DNA of 62,510 bases, from positions 1-62,510 of the forward strand of contig WGMS01000033.1 in NCBI GenBank assembly GCA_016124935.1. Reading direction: 5' to 3'. A program made the position numbers and the translations under genes. Origin of the DNA: a bacterium (lineage in GTDB: Bacteria; Cyanobacteriota; Vampirovibrionia; Obscuribacterales; Obscuribacteraceae). Positions 17,582 to 25,872 of the stretch are shown here, one piece after another. Position 1 is the stretch's first letter, and each line of letters begins with the position of its first letter. The notes beneath the pieces are model-generated. The model saw only the letters and a list, made by a program, of their open reading frames with translations, did not search any database and was not told the DNA's origin.

Positions 17582-19894
17582 ATGGACAGTACAAGTCTCA
17601 GGGAACAAGAGCTCAAGCTTAGAGTCGACGGTCGCATCCCGACCGGCTCTCGGCATGCAGAAGCTCAGGGTAGCACTGACTCGCCACATGGTGAATTGCA
17701 GCCTCTGATACCGGATCTAGGAGATCAATATGAGATCTTAGAGAAAGTCGGTGCGGGCGGCATGGGCACAGTCTATAAAGTTCAAGACAGGGTGAACGGA
17801 GACACCTTTGCCGTCAAGGTCTTGAACCGAGAAGTGTCGAAGGACGCAACCGCCGTCAAACGATTCGAACAAGAGGTGGCGTCGGCATCGAAGCTGACCC
17901 ACGGAAATCTGGTCTCGGTCTATAAACACGGCAACACAAAAGAAGGTACACCGTATCTGGTGATGGATTATTACGATGGTGATAATCTATCGATGGTGCT
18001 CGAAGAGAAAGGCAAGCTAAAGCCGGAAGAAGCGCTTGATTTATTTATTCAGCTTGGTGGTGCCATCTCCCATGCCCATAAAAAAGGGGTGGTGCACCGC
18101 GATATCAAACCGACCAATGTGATTATTTCGAGAAGCGAAGACGGTATCGAGATTCCGAGAGTGGTAGATTTTGGTATCGCCAAAGTTCTGCCCTCTTCTA
18201 ATAGAGAGACGCTAAATTTTACCGAGACCGGAGAGGTCTTCGGCAGCCCTGAATACATGAGCCCTGAGCAGTGCCTGGGCTTCAATCTGGATCACAAATC
18301 AGATATCTATTCTTTCGGCTGTCTGATGTACGAGACTCTCACCGGCGCGCCACCCTTTGCCGGACAGAATCCTATTCAACTGGTGGTCAAGCACATCAAC
18401 GAAGACGTGGAGGAGTTTCCTGCCGATATCAAGAAAGCGAAGATGGCAAAAGAGCTAGAGTCTATTGTGCTCAAGTGCCTTGAGAAAGAGCCCGAGAACC
18501 GCTTCCAATCAATGGATGAGCTGGTGCATACACTGGAGCTTCTGCAAGAAGGCAAAGCCATTCCTAAGTTTTCGATCTCCAAAAAATCCAGGCCCACCCT
18601 CACCAACGCCCAGGCCTATGGCGGCTTCATGCTGCTTATATTCGGTCTGTTTGCCCTGCAGGGCTTCATCTATACATATTACAGAGCGGTCTCAGAATAC
18701 AGCGCTACTTTCATTCTCGGCGCCCTTCTGACCGTAGGCGCCTATGTATTTGGCTCACTCACCTTCGGCAACGAAAAGTATCTGAAGTTCTGGCATGACA
18801 AACCTATGAAAGACTGGTGGAAGCAGTGTTTCTGTCTGTCTACCACCGTATTTCTCTCTATCGTCGGAGCCACCGCACTGCTCACCGGCATGACTCCACT
18901 ATGTGATGTCAACTATTTAGACTGGCAGAACATAAACACCATAATCAGTGTCACCCGGTGGACGGCGATTGTCTCTGCCCTTTCCATGGTGGCATCCGGA
19001 GTCGGCAGTCTTGTCCTCGCCTTCGATAAGAAGCTCAGTTGGAAAGGCTTCTTTGCTCAGCATTCTGGATTACTTGCAGGAATTTATTTATTGTGCCTGA
19101 TGGCGGCACCCAATCTTGCCGCCAGGCTGCCGGTCTATTTAGGAGAGCACTCGGCTGCACCGATAGCCAGCTTTCTCTATGACAAAGCCACCTGGATGGA
19201 CAAGACCTACACCAGGCCGCTAGAGCATCTGTGCGAGCAAGCGATACAGAAAGAGAACTATGACCGCGCCCTGGTCTATGTAAACAAGCTGCTCGCCATC
19301 GAGCCTCACAACGCTTATTGGTACGAAAGGCGCGCCAAAATCTATAATGCCATGGGCAATACCATGCTGGCTCTCGCCGACAACGAACAGGCCCAGGCCC
19401 TTCGTCCCCTTGAACTTCGCTTCATCGACGATAGAGTCAAGCTCTTGATCAAAGCAGATCAACCGATGCGAGCCATGTCGTCCATAGACCGGGCGCTCTA
19501 CAATGACCCGGGCTCTCAACACTTCTCTTCTTTGAAAGCGGCTCTATATGCCAGAATGGGAAGGTTTGAAGACGCCATAGCCGCTCTCGAGCAAATCTCT
19601 CAGACCAAAGATAACAAAAATCCGTTTTTGCATCTTCAAAAAGCGGAGTACTATCGCATGATGGGAGCGCGCCGAGAGGCTTATCTAGAATATAGAAACG
19701 CTCTATTCTCTTCTCAAGTGTGGTGGCACGACACAGAGCTTATGCCCCTGGTGCGCGCCTATGCCCACAAGCACCTGAACGAGATCAAACTCTCAAGAGA
19801 ACAGCTGAAGCTAGCTAAAGAAGCCGGTCTGGACAAATCTGAACTAAACGAGAAAGTCTTTACCGACTTCTCAGAAATCAATCTGGAGTGGTAG
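17582..19894 (+). CDS. Ser/Thr protein kinase with membrane domain and TPR tail
   Basis: 770 residues. Kinase domain about 48-325: Gly57 loop (GAGGMGTV), HRDIKPTN with His172 and Asp174, DFG, SPEYMSPEQ. Then four hydrophobic segments (about 343-365, 375-395, 418-440, 460-480 and a further one near 495-515) and a C-terminal region of four to five TPR units (about 545-750; ALVYVNKLLAIEPHNAYWYE). The kinase would sit in the cytoplasm, attached to the membrane; depending on helix number the TPR part is inside or outside. ATG 17582 is the start. It is close in sequence to the kinase just upstream, so the two may have arisen by duplication. Convergent with the reductase gene. Confidence 0.92.
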   Translation: MDSTSLREQELKLRVDGRIPTGSRHAEAQGSTDSPHGELQPLIPDLGDQYEILEKVGAGGMGTVYKVQDRVNGDTFAVKVLNREVSKDATAVKRFEQEVASASKLTHGNLVSVYKHGNTKEGTPYLVMDYYDGDNLSMVLEEKGKLKPEEALDLFIQLGGAISHAHKKGVVHRDIKPTNVIISRSEDGIEIPRVVDFGIAKVLPSSNRETLNFTETGEVFGSPEYMSPEQCLGFNLDHKSDIYSFGCLMYETLTGAPPFAGQNPIQLVVKHINEDVEEFPADIKKAKMAKELESIVLKCLEKEPENRFQSMDELVHTLELLQEGKAIPKFSISKKSRPTLTNAQAYGGFMLLIFGLFALQGFIYTYYRAVSEYSATFILGALLTVGAYVFGSLTFGNEKYLKFWHDKPMKDWWKQCFCLSTTVFLSIVGATALLTGMTPLCDVNYLDWQNINTIISVTRWTAIVSALSMVASGVGSLVLAFDKKLSWKGFFAQHSGLLAGIYLLCLMAAPNLAARLPVYLGEHSAAPIASFLYDKATWMDKTYTRPLEHLCEQAIQKENYDRALVYVNKLLAIEPHNAYWYERRAKIYNAMGNTMLALADNEQAQALRPLELRFIDDRVKLLIKADQPMRAMSSIDRALYNDPGSQHFSSLKAALYARMGRFEDAIAALEQISQTKDNKNPFLHLQKAEYYRMMGARREAYLEYRNALFSSQVWWHDTELMPLVRAYAHKHLNEIKLSREQLKLAKEAGLDKSELNEKVFTDFSEINLEW

Positions 19895-19896
19895 CG

Positions 19897-19911
19897 CTTT
19901 GCTCCGCAAAG
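19897..19911. terminator. short hairpin between convergent genes
   Basis: CTTTGC and GCAAAG pair perfectly around TCC, in the 18 bp between the kinase and reductase stop codons. There is no U-tract, so termination strength is doubtful. Confidence 0.3.
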
Positions 19912-19912
19912 A

Positions 19913-20758
19913 CTAGAGAACGATACTCTCGATGCGCTCCAGATCTTCGGCGCTGAGGTCGAATTTGACACAGTCAAGATCTTGCTTCATATGCTCTTTT
20001 CGAGTTGTTCCAGTAAGCGGCAACATGCCTATCTGGGTACAGAAACGGAAAATCACCTGGGGCACGGTTGCACCATGCTTATCGGCAAGCTCGCGCACGA
20101 AGTGATGATCGATTGCTTGCGGATTGGCAGTTAGCAAAGAGAAGCCCTGATAAATGATGCCTTCTCTAGTACAGATATCGCGCACCGGCTTGTCCCAGCC
20201 ATTGACGGCAAAACAACGATTTTGTACAAAGGCTGGCTTCTTAGAGGCATGCTTCAATAGAAGCTCTAGCTGCTCTGCCGAGACGTTGCTGACACCGATG
20301 CTTCGGGTCTTGCCTTCTGCCAGCAGCTCTTCCATTGTCGACCAAACAGCAAGGTCATAAGGGGTCAGACCGATGCGCATCTCCGGTCCATGCAGAACAT
20401 AAGAGTCCACATAGTCCGTGCGCAAGTGCTTGAGGGAGCTCTCCATAGACTGCCTCACTTGAGTAGCGGCATCGGCGGACGCATCATAGGGTGCATTGCC
20501 TGCGCCTCCCTGTCCACCAAGAGAAGTAAATTTGGTTTGAAGAAAGAGCATATCGCGCTCGATACCTTTCTCTTTCAAGAAATAGAGCGCATCGCCGACT
20601 TTCTCTTCGTTATAATGAATGATCTGGTTGGCGGTATCGATGGCGGTGAATCCGGTCTCTACCGCCAGACGCACCAGGTCAGTGGTGGCATCTTTTTTCC
20701 AGGCGGTGCCGTACATTAAATCGGGAGCCTTCACATCGTTGTAAGTAGTAAGAGACAT
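19913..20758 (-). CDS. aldo/keto reductase
   Basis: 281 residues, complete for the AKR superfamily ((beta/alpha)8 barrel, NADPH-dependent carbonyl reduction). The family tetrad can be placed: Asp in FTAIDTANQ, Tyr in HYNEEKVGDAL, Lys in FLQTKF, His in DSYVLHGP. Cofactor-binding end: GVSNVSAEQLELLLKHA, then LTGTTRKEHMKQDL. Closest in pattern to AKR1/AKR4/AKR5-type enzymes that act on small aldehydes, diketogulonate or methylglyoxal; the true substrate cannot be read from sequence. Start ATG 20758. Single gene. Confidence 0.88.
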   Translation of the reverse strand: MSLTTYNDVKAPDLMYGTAWKKDATTDLVRLAVETGFTAIDTANQIIHYNEEKVGDALYFLKEKGIERDMLFLQTKFTSLGGQGGAGNAPYDASADAATQVRQSMESSLKHLRTDYVDSYVLHGPEMRIGLTPYDLAVWSTMEELLAEGKTRSIGVSNVSAEQLELLLKHASKKPAFVQNRCFAVNGWDKPVRDICTREGIIYQGFSLLTANPQAIDHHFVRELADKHGATVPQVIFRFCTQIGMLPLTGTTRKEHMKQDLDCVKFDLSAEDLERIESIVL

Positions 20759-20824
20759 TTTTCTCTCCAGCCGTTGTTTGCTTTAATCCGATGATTTTAC
20801 CATCTTGAATTGCATGCCCTAAAA

Positions 20825-21997
20825 TTACCGATCTAATAGCAACTCTAAAAATGGCACCAGACCAATGGCTTCAATACTCTGCGAAATTTCGAAACTCTCT
20901 TCGATAGGACAGACAACGAATTGCCTGTCTGCTTGTATGTCTGCACAGGCGATATGAAAGCCCTTGTCCACTTTCGCTGTCAAGCTGCGCTTAATCTCTA
21001 TTGCCCATAACCCATTTTTACCGGGCAATTCTAGGACAAGATCTATTTCGGCGCCCGAAGAAGTCCTGTAAAAGCTAGCTTTGGTACCCTCTGGTGCAAT
21101 ACTGAGAATATTTTCTATGACAAAACCTTCCCAGCTAAACCCGACCACAGGATGACCGGAGAGTTCGTTATAGTCGACAATTCCAAGCAAAGCATGAAGC
21201 AAACCAGAATCACGAACATAGACTTTTGGAGAGCGCACCAGTCGTTTGTTTATGTTCTTGTGAAATGGCTTCAATCTTCTAACCAGAAGCAAGTCGGCAA
21301 GAAGATCTATGTAACTTGTGACGGTCGGAGCACTAACAGAAAGACCGGCTGCCAGCCGGGAAGCATTGAGCAATGAGCCCTGTCCATTAGCAAGCATTGT
21401 CCAGAAGCGCTCCAGGGTTTCCGACGGTACTCGTGGTCCGAACTGAGGAACGTCTCGCTCCAGGTATGTTCTAATAAAACTTCTGCGCAAACGGCTGCTG
21501 TCTCTATCGCTTTTAGCCAACAGACTATCCGGGAAGCCTCCTCTTATCCAGAGTGTGTCCGTCGATATCTCGGCGCTTTGAGCCTCCAGAGCATTTATAG
21601 GCTCCAAATCGACATATTCTATCCTTCCGGCGAGACTCTCTCCGGACGGCCTGAGCAAATCGATAGAGGCGGAGCCGAGAATCAAAAATCTACCGGTCTT
21701 TTTGCCTCGGCGTCGACCTCTGTCGATTATGCCCCTTATCTCGGGGAATAGCTCCGGCACTCTATGAATCTCGTCGAGAATGACTAGCTGATCTTCGTAG
21801 TTACGCAAAAACAGTTCCGGTTCGCTAAGCTTTGCCCGATCAGCACGACTCTCCAGATCAAGGTAAAGACTCTCTCTGCCATCGGCAATTTCGAGAGCAA
21901 GAGTTGTTTTGCCGACCTGCCTGGGCCCAATTATCGCTACAGCAGCCTGCCTGGCGAGTGCTTCGACAATCAAATCTTTTTTTATTCGCTCAATCAT
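20825..21997 (-). CDS. AAA ATPase with C-terminal DUF4143
   Basis: 390 residues. N-terminal AAA_14-type ATPase (about 1-130): Walker A GPRQVGKTTLA, Walker B LVILDEIHRVPELF, sensor FLILGSAS. C-terminal DUF4143 (about 180-340): TYLERDVPQFGPRVPSETLE, then the nuclease-like segment FYRTSSGAEIDLVLE, which has the conserved E-x-D of this family. These ATPases are common and often move with toxin-antitoxin or mobile genes; their role is not established. It lies 24 bp downstream of the CopG-like gene and is probably in the same transcript. Confidence 0.88.
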   Translation of the reverse strand: MIERIKKDLIVEALARQAAVAIIGPRQVGKTTLALEIADGRESLYLDLESRADRAKLSEPELFLRNYEDQLVILDEIHRVPELFPEIRGIIDRGRRRGKKTGRFLILGSASIDLLRPSGESLAGRIEYVDLEPINALEAQSAEISTDTLWIRGGFPDSLLAKSDRDSSRLRRSFIRTYLERDVPQFGPRVPSETLERFWTMLANGQGSLLNASRLAAGLSVSAPTVTSYIDLLADLLLVRRLKPFHKNINKRLVRSPKVYVRDSGLLHALLGIVDYNELSGHPVVGFSWEGFVIENILSIAPEGTKASFYRTSSGAEIDLVLELPGKNGLWAIEIKRSLTAKVDKGFHIACADIQADRQFVVCPIEESFEISQSIEAIGLVPFLELLLDR

Positions 21998-22021
21998 CCT
22001 TGCATTTTAAAAGTTTTACTT

Positions 22022-22309
22022 TCAATTTGCAAGGTTGTTGCCGGTATTTTCTCGAATCATTCGAAGGTCTTCGAGAGCCTGACGATAGACGACTTGTTTG
22101 ATATATGTCTGGTAAGGAACGCCGATGGCTTGAGCCGCTTTCTTCACCAGTTCGACCTGCTCTTGCCCCCAGCGAAAGTTGACTCTAGCTTCTACGAACT
22201 CACAGTCTGCCTGCCGTATAGCCGCTTCTGCCCTGGCACTCTGCTCTGGAGTCATGACAAAGTCGCCTTTATCCTTTAGTTTGCTCTTGTTAAATCTGCC
22301 ACGAGCCAT
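22022..22309 (-). CDS. CopG/BrnA-like ribbon-helix-helix protein, solitary antitoxin-like
   Basis: 95 residues from ATG 22309, with GGAG 6 nt upstream; an in-frame extension to 22354 is unlikely. The C-terminal part (about 45-85; VNFRWGQEQVELVKKAAQAI then GVPYQTYIKQVVYRQAL) matches the CopG antitoxin pattern: a short strand for DNA contact followed by two helices. The family normally represses its own operon and neutralises a partner toxin, but no BrnT-like or RelE-like toxin gene is present on either side. The only close partners are the DUF4143 ATPase and a possible 36-residue acidic ORF. Confidence 0.7.
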   Translation of the reverse strand: MARGRFNKSKLKDKGDFVMTPEQSARAEAAIRQADCEFVEARVNFRWGQEQVELVKKAAQAIGVPYQTYIKQVVYRQALEDLRMIRENTGNNLAN

Positions 22310-22378
22310 TTTGTTCTCCTCTAGCTTTAGAAGCAAGAAACTACCAAAAATCATCGACTAGCCGAGCCCATTGCAAAA

Positions 22379-22489
22379 TCAAGCTAATTTGTCAGGCTGG
22401 GTCTTGGTCTTCGGCTCTTCAGGCTCATCCGGTTCAAAGCCATCCGCATCGTCAGAGCCTGAAGAAAAAGTCTCATCTTTGTCGGTCAC
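22379..22489 (-). CDS. possible small acidic protein (36 residues)
   Basis: A frame starting at GTG 22489 encodes a strongly acidic, Pro-rich peptide (MTDKDETFSSGSDDADGF then EPDEPEEPKTKTQPDKLA). Its composition resembles real protein linkers in this genome, and it precedes the CopG-like gene on the same strand by 70 bp. There is no clear ribosome-binding site, so it may be untranslated. No family. Confidence 0.25.
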   Translation of the reverse strand: MTDKDETFSSGSDDADGFEPDEPEEPKTKTQPDKLA

Positions 22490-22589
22490 TTTTTGACAAT
22501 TACCGCATAGAAAGGATTAAATAGCGCAAGGTACTTACTCCATTCTGCCACAGTGCCTGTAAATCCGGAACAACTTCTTAAACAACTAA

Positions 22590-23303
22590 ATGTACTACTC
22601 GGACTACACCCTCAGCAAACTGTTCTATGAGACCCAGATTCTCACCAGTGCCCTCAGGCTGAGCCGTGTCGAAAACGATCTGGAAGGAGCGATGTTGTCT
22701 TACAAAGAGCTAGCTCGGCTCTACCCGGATCTTACCCCTAACACCAGAGACACCGAAAAAGAGCCCATCGACTATTACCAGGCTCTCGACGTCGACCCGG
22801 ATTCGAACCGGGGCAGAGTCAGAGAACGCTATCATCGAAAGCTCAGAAGCTTTCTGCGTGACCAGGAAAATTTCGACAGAAAAGAATTCCTGGCTGTTCT
22901 AAATGGAGGCATTGTTTTAAGCAGTCAGCGCCTGAGGCTCAGCCACGACCTGCACATGACCGGGCACTGGATCAAAAGGCGCTCTCCGAATCAGTTCGGC
23001 AAGCTCAATCGCGCCAGAAGAAGCGCGAAGCCCGAAAGCGATGAAGCGTTATTGCTTGATCTGCTGTTCGATACCCGGGTGATAAATAAGAAAGAAGCCG
23101 CCGCCCTGCGCAGCCAGCTATCTTTGTTTACCGGATGCACTATCCAGGAGCTGATTCTTTTCTCTGGCTACCTATCCAGGCGCGATCTGGGCTTCTTCGA
23201 ACGAGGAATCCTGCACATCAAAGAAGAGCTTACGACAAGAGAACAGTTCTGCAAATCTTACCAGGCAAAGCTCCAGATAGAAGCACAGTCTCAAGCGCAC
23301 TGA
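22590..23303 (+). CDS. degenerate J-domain protein with MshEN-like C-terminus
   Basis: 237 residues. About 63-125 resembles a J domain (IDYYQALDVDPDSNRGRVRE, YHRKLRSF, then SQRLRLSHDLHM as the closing helix) but the HPD tripeptide that stimulates DnaK is absent, so it is unlikely to be a normal co-chaperone. About 150-220 (LLLDLLFDTRVINKKEAAAL, IQELILFSGYLSRRDL) resembles the paired short helices of MshEN/GspE N-terminal domains. The large protein at 45846-48206 has the same order of parts. Its last 13 bp overlap the end of the convergent gene. Confidence 0.55.
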   Translation: MYYSDYTLSKLFYETQILTSALRLSRVENDLEGAMLSYKELARLYPDLTPNTRDTEKEPIDYYQALDVDPDSNRGRVRERYHRKLRSFLRDQENFDRKEFLAVLNGGIVLSSQRLRLSHDLHMTGHWIKRRSPNQFGKLNRARRSAKPESDEALLLDLLFDTRVINKKEAAALRSQLSLFTGCTIQELILFSGYLSRRDLGFFERGILHIKEELTTREQFCKSYQAKLQIEAQSQAH

Positions 23304-24013
23304 GCCATGGCGAATTTTTCCTGACTGACCTTGATATTAGATTCGACAAGAATCGTCAATAGATAGCGAGTGAACTCGGGAACTTCACTTTCGCGCAAGA
23401 GAACCTGGTAGCTCTGTCCATCGATGTTATAGTCGACCACCACCCCTGATGGCAGTGTTCTTGCAAAAGACATATGGGCTATGGTAGGGAAGTCATCCTC
23501 TCCATATTTATTGAGGCTGAAACCTAAAAGAAGATTGCTGGGCACCAGAAAGATATCGAGATCAAACTCTTTGCCTCTTATTATCAGCGAGTTTTCCGGC
23601 ATGGCAATATGCCCTTCATAAAGAATTCTCTCTTTCTCATTGATCCAGTCGGTAGAGCCTTCTCTGCACTCTATGTGGTGATAGGCGGGCTCTTCCATCT
23701 CTATCAGCACACCGGAGCCGTCGAACTGATGGTTGAATTGCTCTACAAAACGACCCGCGGTCATAAAGATAAAGTCTATCCATTGAACCACCGGTTGACT
23801 GACCACTACCGAGCTGTATACCGGGAAGCTGCCGGAGTCTCGATAATCCGACGCCAATTTACGGATCCAGGAATCGCATTCACAGCCTCTTTTCTCGATA
23901 CTATCTTTGAGATTGCCGATAATGGAATTGACGTTATCTGCATACTCGTCGGAAGTTTTCGAAAGAGTATCGTGTTTGGCATCCATACCCCAGAGATTGT
24001 CATAAACGCTCAT
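23291..24013 (-). CDS. hypothetical protein
   Basis: 240 residues, family not recognised. Cytoplasmic by composition, no signal peptide. N-terminal helical part with Cys-Glu-Cys (GCECDSWIRKLAS, about 43-55), then mainly beta strands (YHHIECREGSTDWI, NSLIIRGKEFDLDIFL, VVVDYNIDGQSYQVLLRE). Start ATG 24013 behind a GAGGGTGGG stretch. Convergent and overlapping by 13 bp with the J-like gene. Function unknown. Confidence 0.5.
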   Translation of the reverse strand: MSVYDNLWGMDAKHDTLSKTSDEYADNVNSIIGNLKDSIEKRGCECDSWIRKLASDYRDSGSFPVYSSVVVSQPVVQWIDFIFMTAGRFVEQFNHQFDGSGVLIEMEEPAYHHIECREGSTDWINEKERILYEGHIAMPENSLIIRGKEFDLDIFLVPSNLLLGFSLNKYGEDDFPTIAHMSFARTLPSGVVVDYNIDGQSYQVLLRESEVPEFTRYLLTILVESNIKVSQEKFAMAQCA

Positions 24014-24415
24014 TGTCCCACCCTCACAAGATACAGTGGTCTAACAGCCAGGATCAGCTTTAGCGTAATCCGGCGATTGTAGTGCGACCATTGCGGCTCT
24101 ATTTAAAAGGACTCCCGAGGGTCTATCGGTCTTGTTCCCTCACTATCATCGTAGGCGTATCCAGTTGGACTCACATCGACCTTAAGAACAGTTTACATAT
24201 CCCGAACGCTCACACTGAAGGGTTATGAGTAGACCTCACCCGAAGGTGTTACAACAATCCGGATCATGTCGATCAAATCACGGGAGAAAATACCGCAATA
24301 CTATGTCCTGCAAGGAATATCGCTTAAACAAAGCGGACACCCATGCTGAGCCCCAAAAGGAGCTAGTCCCCAGATGCGGGGATGATTACAAAGCCTGTTG
24401 CCGCAAAACTATTTT
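24014..24415. other. 402-bp intergenic region without a supported gene
   Basis: Stops are frequent in all frames. A 64-codon ORF (24225-24419) is weak: poor ribosome-binding site, unusual composition, and it overlaps the helicase stop. A small hairpin TCCCC/GGGGA (about 24370-24385) lies just past the helicase stop but has no U-tract. The upstream part must carry the promoter of the minus-strand gene ending at 23291, not evident to me. Confidence 0.4.
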
Positions 24416-25579
24416 CTAGATGATCCGGCGTCGACCCCGACCGCGCATCTTCAAGGCGATCTGTCTGCGACGCTCGGCGGCTTCTTCATCGAGCACCCGG
24501 CCAATCACCGCTTCGATATCCCGTAGCATAAAGCGCTGTTCTTCCGAGATGAAAGAGATTGCGATTCCTGAACGTCCGGCTCGACCGGTTCTGCCTATGC
24601 GGTGCACATAAGCTTCTGGATCCTGAGGAAGATCATAGTTGATCACATGGGTGATGGTCGGTATATCCAGACCGCGGGCGGCTACGTCGGTAGCCACCAG
24701 GACAGAGAACTGCCCTTCGCGATATCCTTTGAGGGTCTTTTCTCTATGGGACTGTTTAATATCACCATGGAGTTCCATCGCTTTGATGCCGGCGTCATTA
24801 AGCCGGTCGGTCACCCAGGTGGCTTTGCGCCTGGTTCCGGTAAAGACGATGAGAGAATCCATCTCCATTTCTTTAATGAGCTTGGCGAGCAGAGCGTCTT
24901 TGCCGAACTCGTTGACATGAAAGATGCGTTGATCGATCTCTGAAGGTTCTATGCGATCACTGTTAGCTCTGATAGTTTCAGGATCTCGCAAAAATGCCTG
25001 GGCAAGCCGTTCTACTCTGCTGTCGATGGTGGCGGAGAACATCAGGGTCTGACGCTCTTTGCTGAGCTTATCGACGATTTTGCGGATCTGGGGCATAAAG
25101 CCCATGTCTAGAAGTCTATCCGCTTCATCGAGAACCAGAATCTCGATGGAATCTAGAGAGACTATCTTCCTTTTGACACAGTCATAGAGCCGTCCTGGAG
25201 TAGCGACGATAACATCGGTGCCTCTTTTGATGGCTTTCGCCTGGGTGTCCATGCTGGCGCCACCGTATACGGTTACTGTTGTCAGGTCACTGTTCTTGCC
25301 GAACAGATTGAACTGTTTCTCTATCTGCAAAGCAAGTTCCCGGGTAGGAGTCAAAATCAGGGCTCTGGGATTGACATCGTGGTCTTCGAGACATTCGATA
25401 ATGGGCAAAGCGAAAGCGGCCGTCTTGCCGGAGCCTGTCTGGGCGGAAGCCATCACATCCCGGGCTGCCATTATCAAGGGTATGGTTTTTTCCTGTATCT
25501 CTGTCGGTTCGGTGAAGCCCATCTCTTCCAGGGCCATGGCAGTAGGCTTGGACAATCCAAGCTCGGTGAATTTTATCAA
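24416..25579 (-). CDS. DEAD-box RNA helicase (RhlE/CsdA-like core)
   Basis: 387 residues with all core motifs in order: Q motif FTELGLSKPTAMALEEMG, motif I AQTGSGKT, Ia PTRELALQ, Ib TPGRL, II DEAD, III SAT, IV LIVFTGTRR, V DVAARGLD, VI HRIGRTGRAG. It unwinds short RNA duplexes with ATP. Only a short Arg-rich tail (RRRQIALKMRGRGRRRI) follows the core, as in small RhlE-type proteins. TTG 25579 is the start, with AAGGA 7 nt upstream. A consensus promoter lies about 165 bp upstream, leaving a long leader, as is common in cold-induced helicases. The exact paralogue (rhlE, csdA, crhR) cannot be fixed. Confidence 0.93.
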   Translation of the reverse strand: MIKFTELGLSKPTAMALEEMGFTEPTEIQEKTIPLIMAARDVMASAQTGSGKTAAFALPIIECLEDHDVNPRALILTPTRELALQIEKQFNLFGKNSDLTTVTVYGGASMDTQAKAIKRGTDVIVATPGRLYDCVKRKIVSLDSIEILVLDEADRLLDMGFMPQIRKIVDKLSKERQTLMFSATIDSRVERLAQAFLRDPETIRANSDRIEPSEIDQRIFHVNEFGKDALLAKLIKEMEMDSLIVFTGTRRKATWVTDRLNDAGIKAMELHGDIKQSHREKTLKGYREGQFSVLVATDVAARGLDIPTITHVINYDLPQDPEAYVHRIGRTGRAGRSGIAISFISEEQRFMLRDIEAVIGRVLDEEAAERRRQIALKMRGRGRRRII

Positions 25580-25744
25580 TGTGCAGTCCTTATAGTTTGC
25601 ATAATATTTGTTAGTCTTTTGACTTAGCCTCTTTGTTCTCCGGTGGGCGGCGACCGTACTGTTTGCGGTTTGTCTTTCCAGTCTGTTCTTACTTACTGGA
25701 GACAGGTAATGGGGGTATCTCTCCGTCCCCTCACCCTTTCCGGA

Positions 25745-25773
25745 ATTATGGCACGACCCTATATAGTTGTCAA
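25745..25773 (-). promoter_or_regulatory. sigma-70 promoter of the DEAD-box helicase gene
   Basis: On the minus strand TTGACA (25773-25768) is followed by exactly 17 bases and CATAAT (25750-25745), matching the vegetative consensus at 11 of 12 positions. Transcription would begin near 25738, giving a leader of about 160 nt before the TTG start at 25579. The leader is G/A-rich and could fold; no known RNA family is recognised. Confidence 0.65.
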
Positions 25774-25872
25774 AGAAAGATTGCTTTATTAGACTGTCCC
25801 GGAAGCGTAAACCCTTACCCCGCTTGTGATTTGCCCCTTGAATAGTTTCTTCAAATAGACCCCTGAAAGGTA

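Noticed and set aside
24225..24419. Plus-strand ORF of 64 codons ending at the helicase stop
   Set aside because: Weak ribosome-binding site, odd Cys/Arg-rich composition, no recognisable family, and it overlaps the helicase stop codon.
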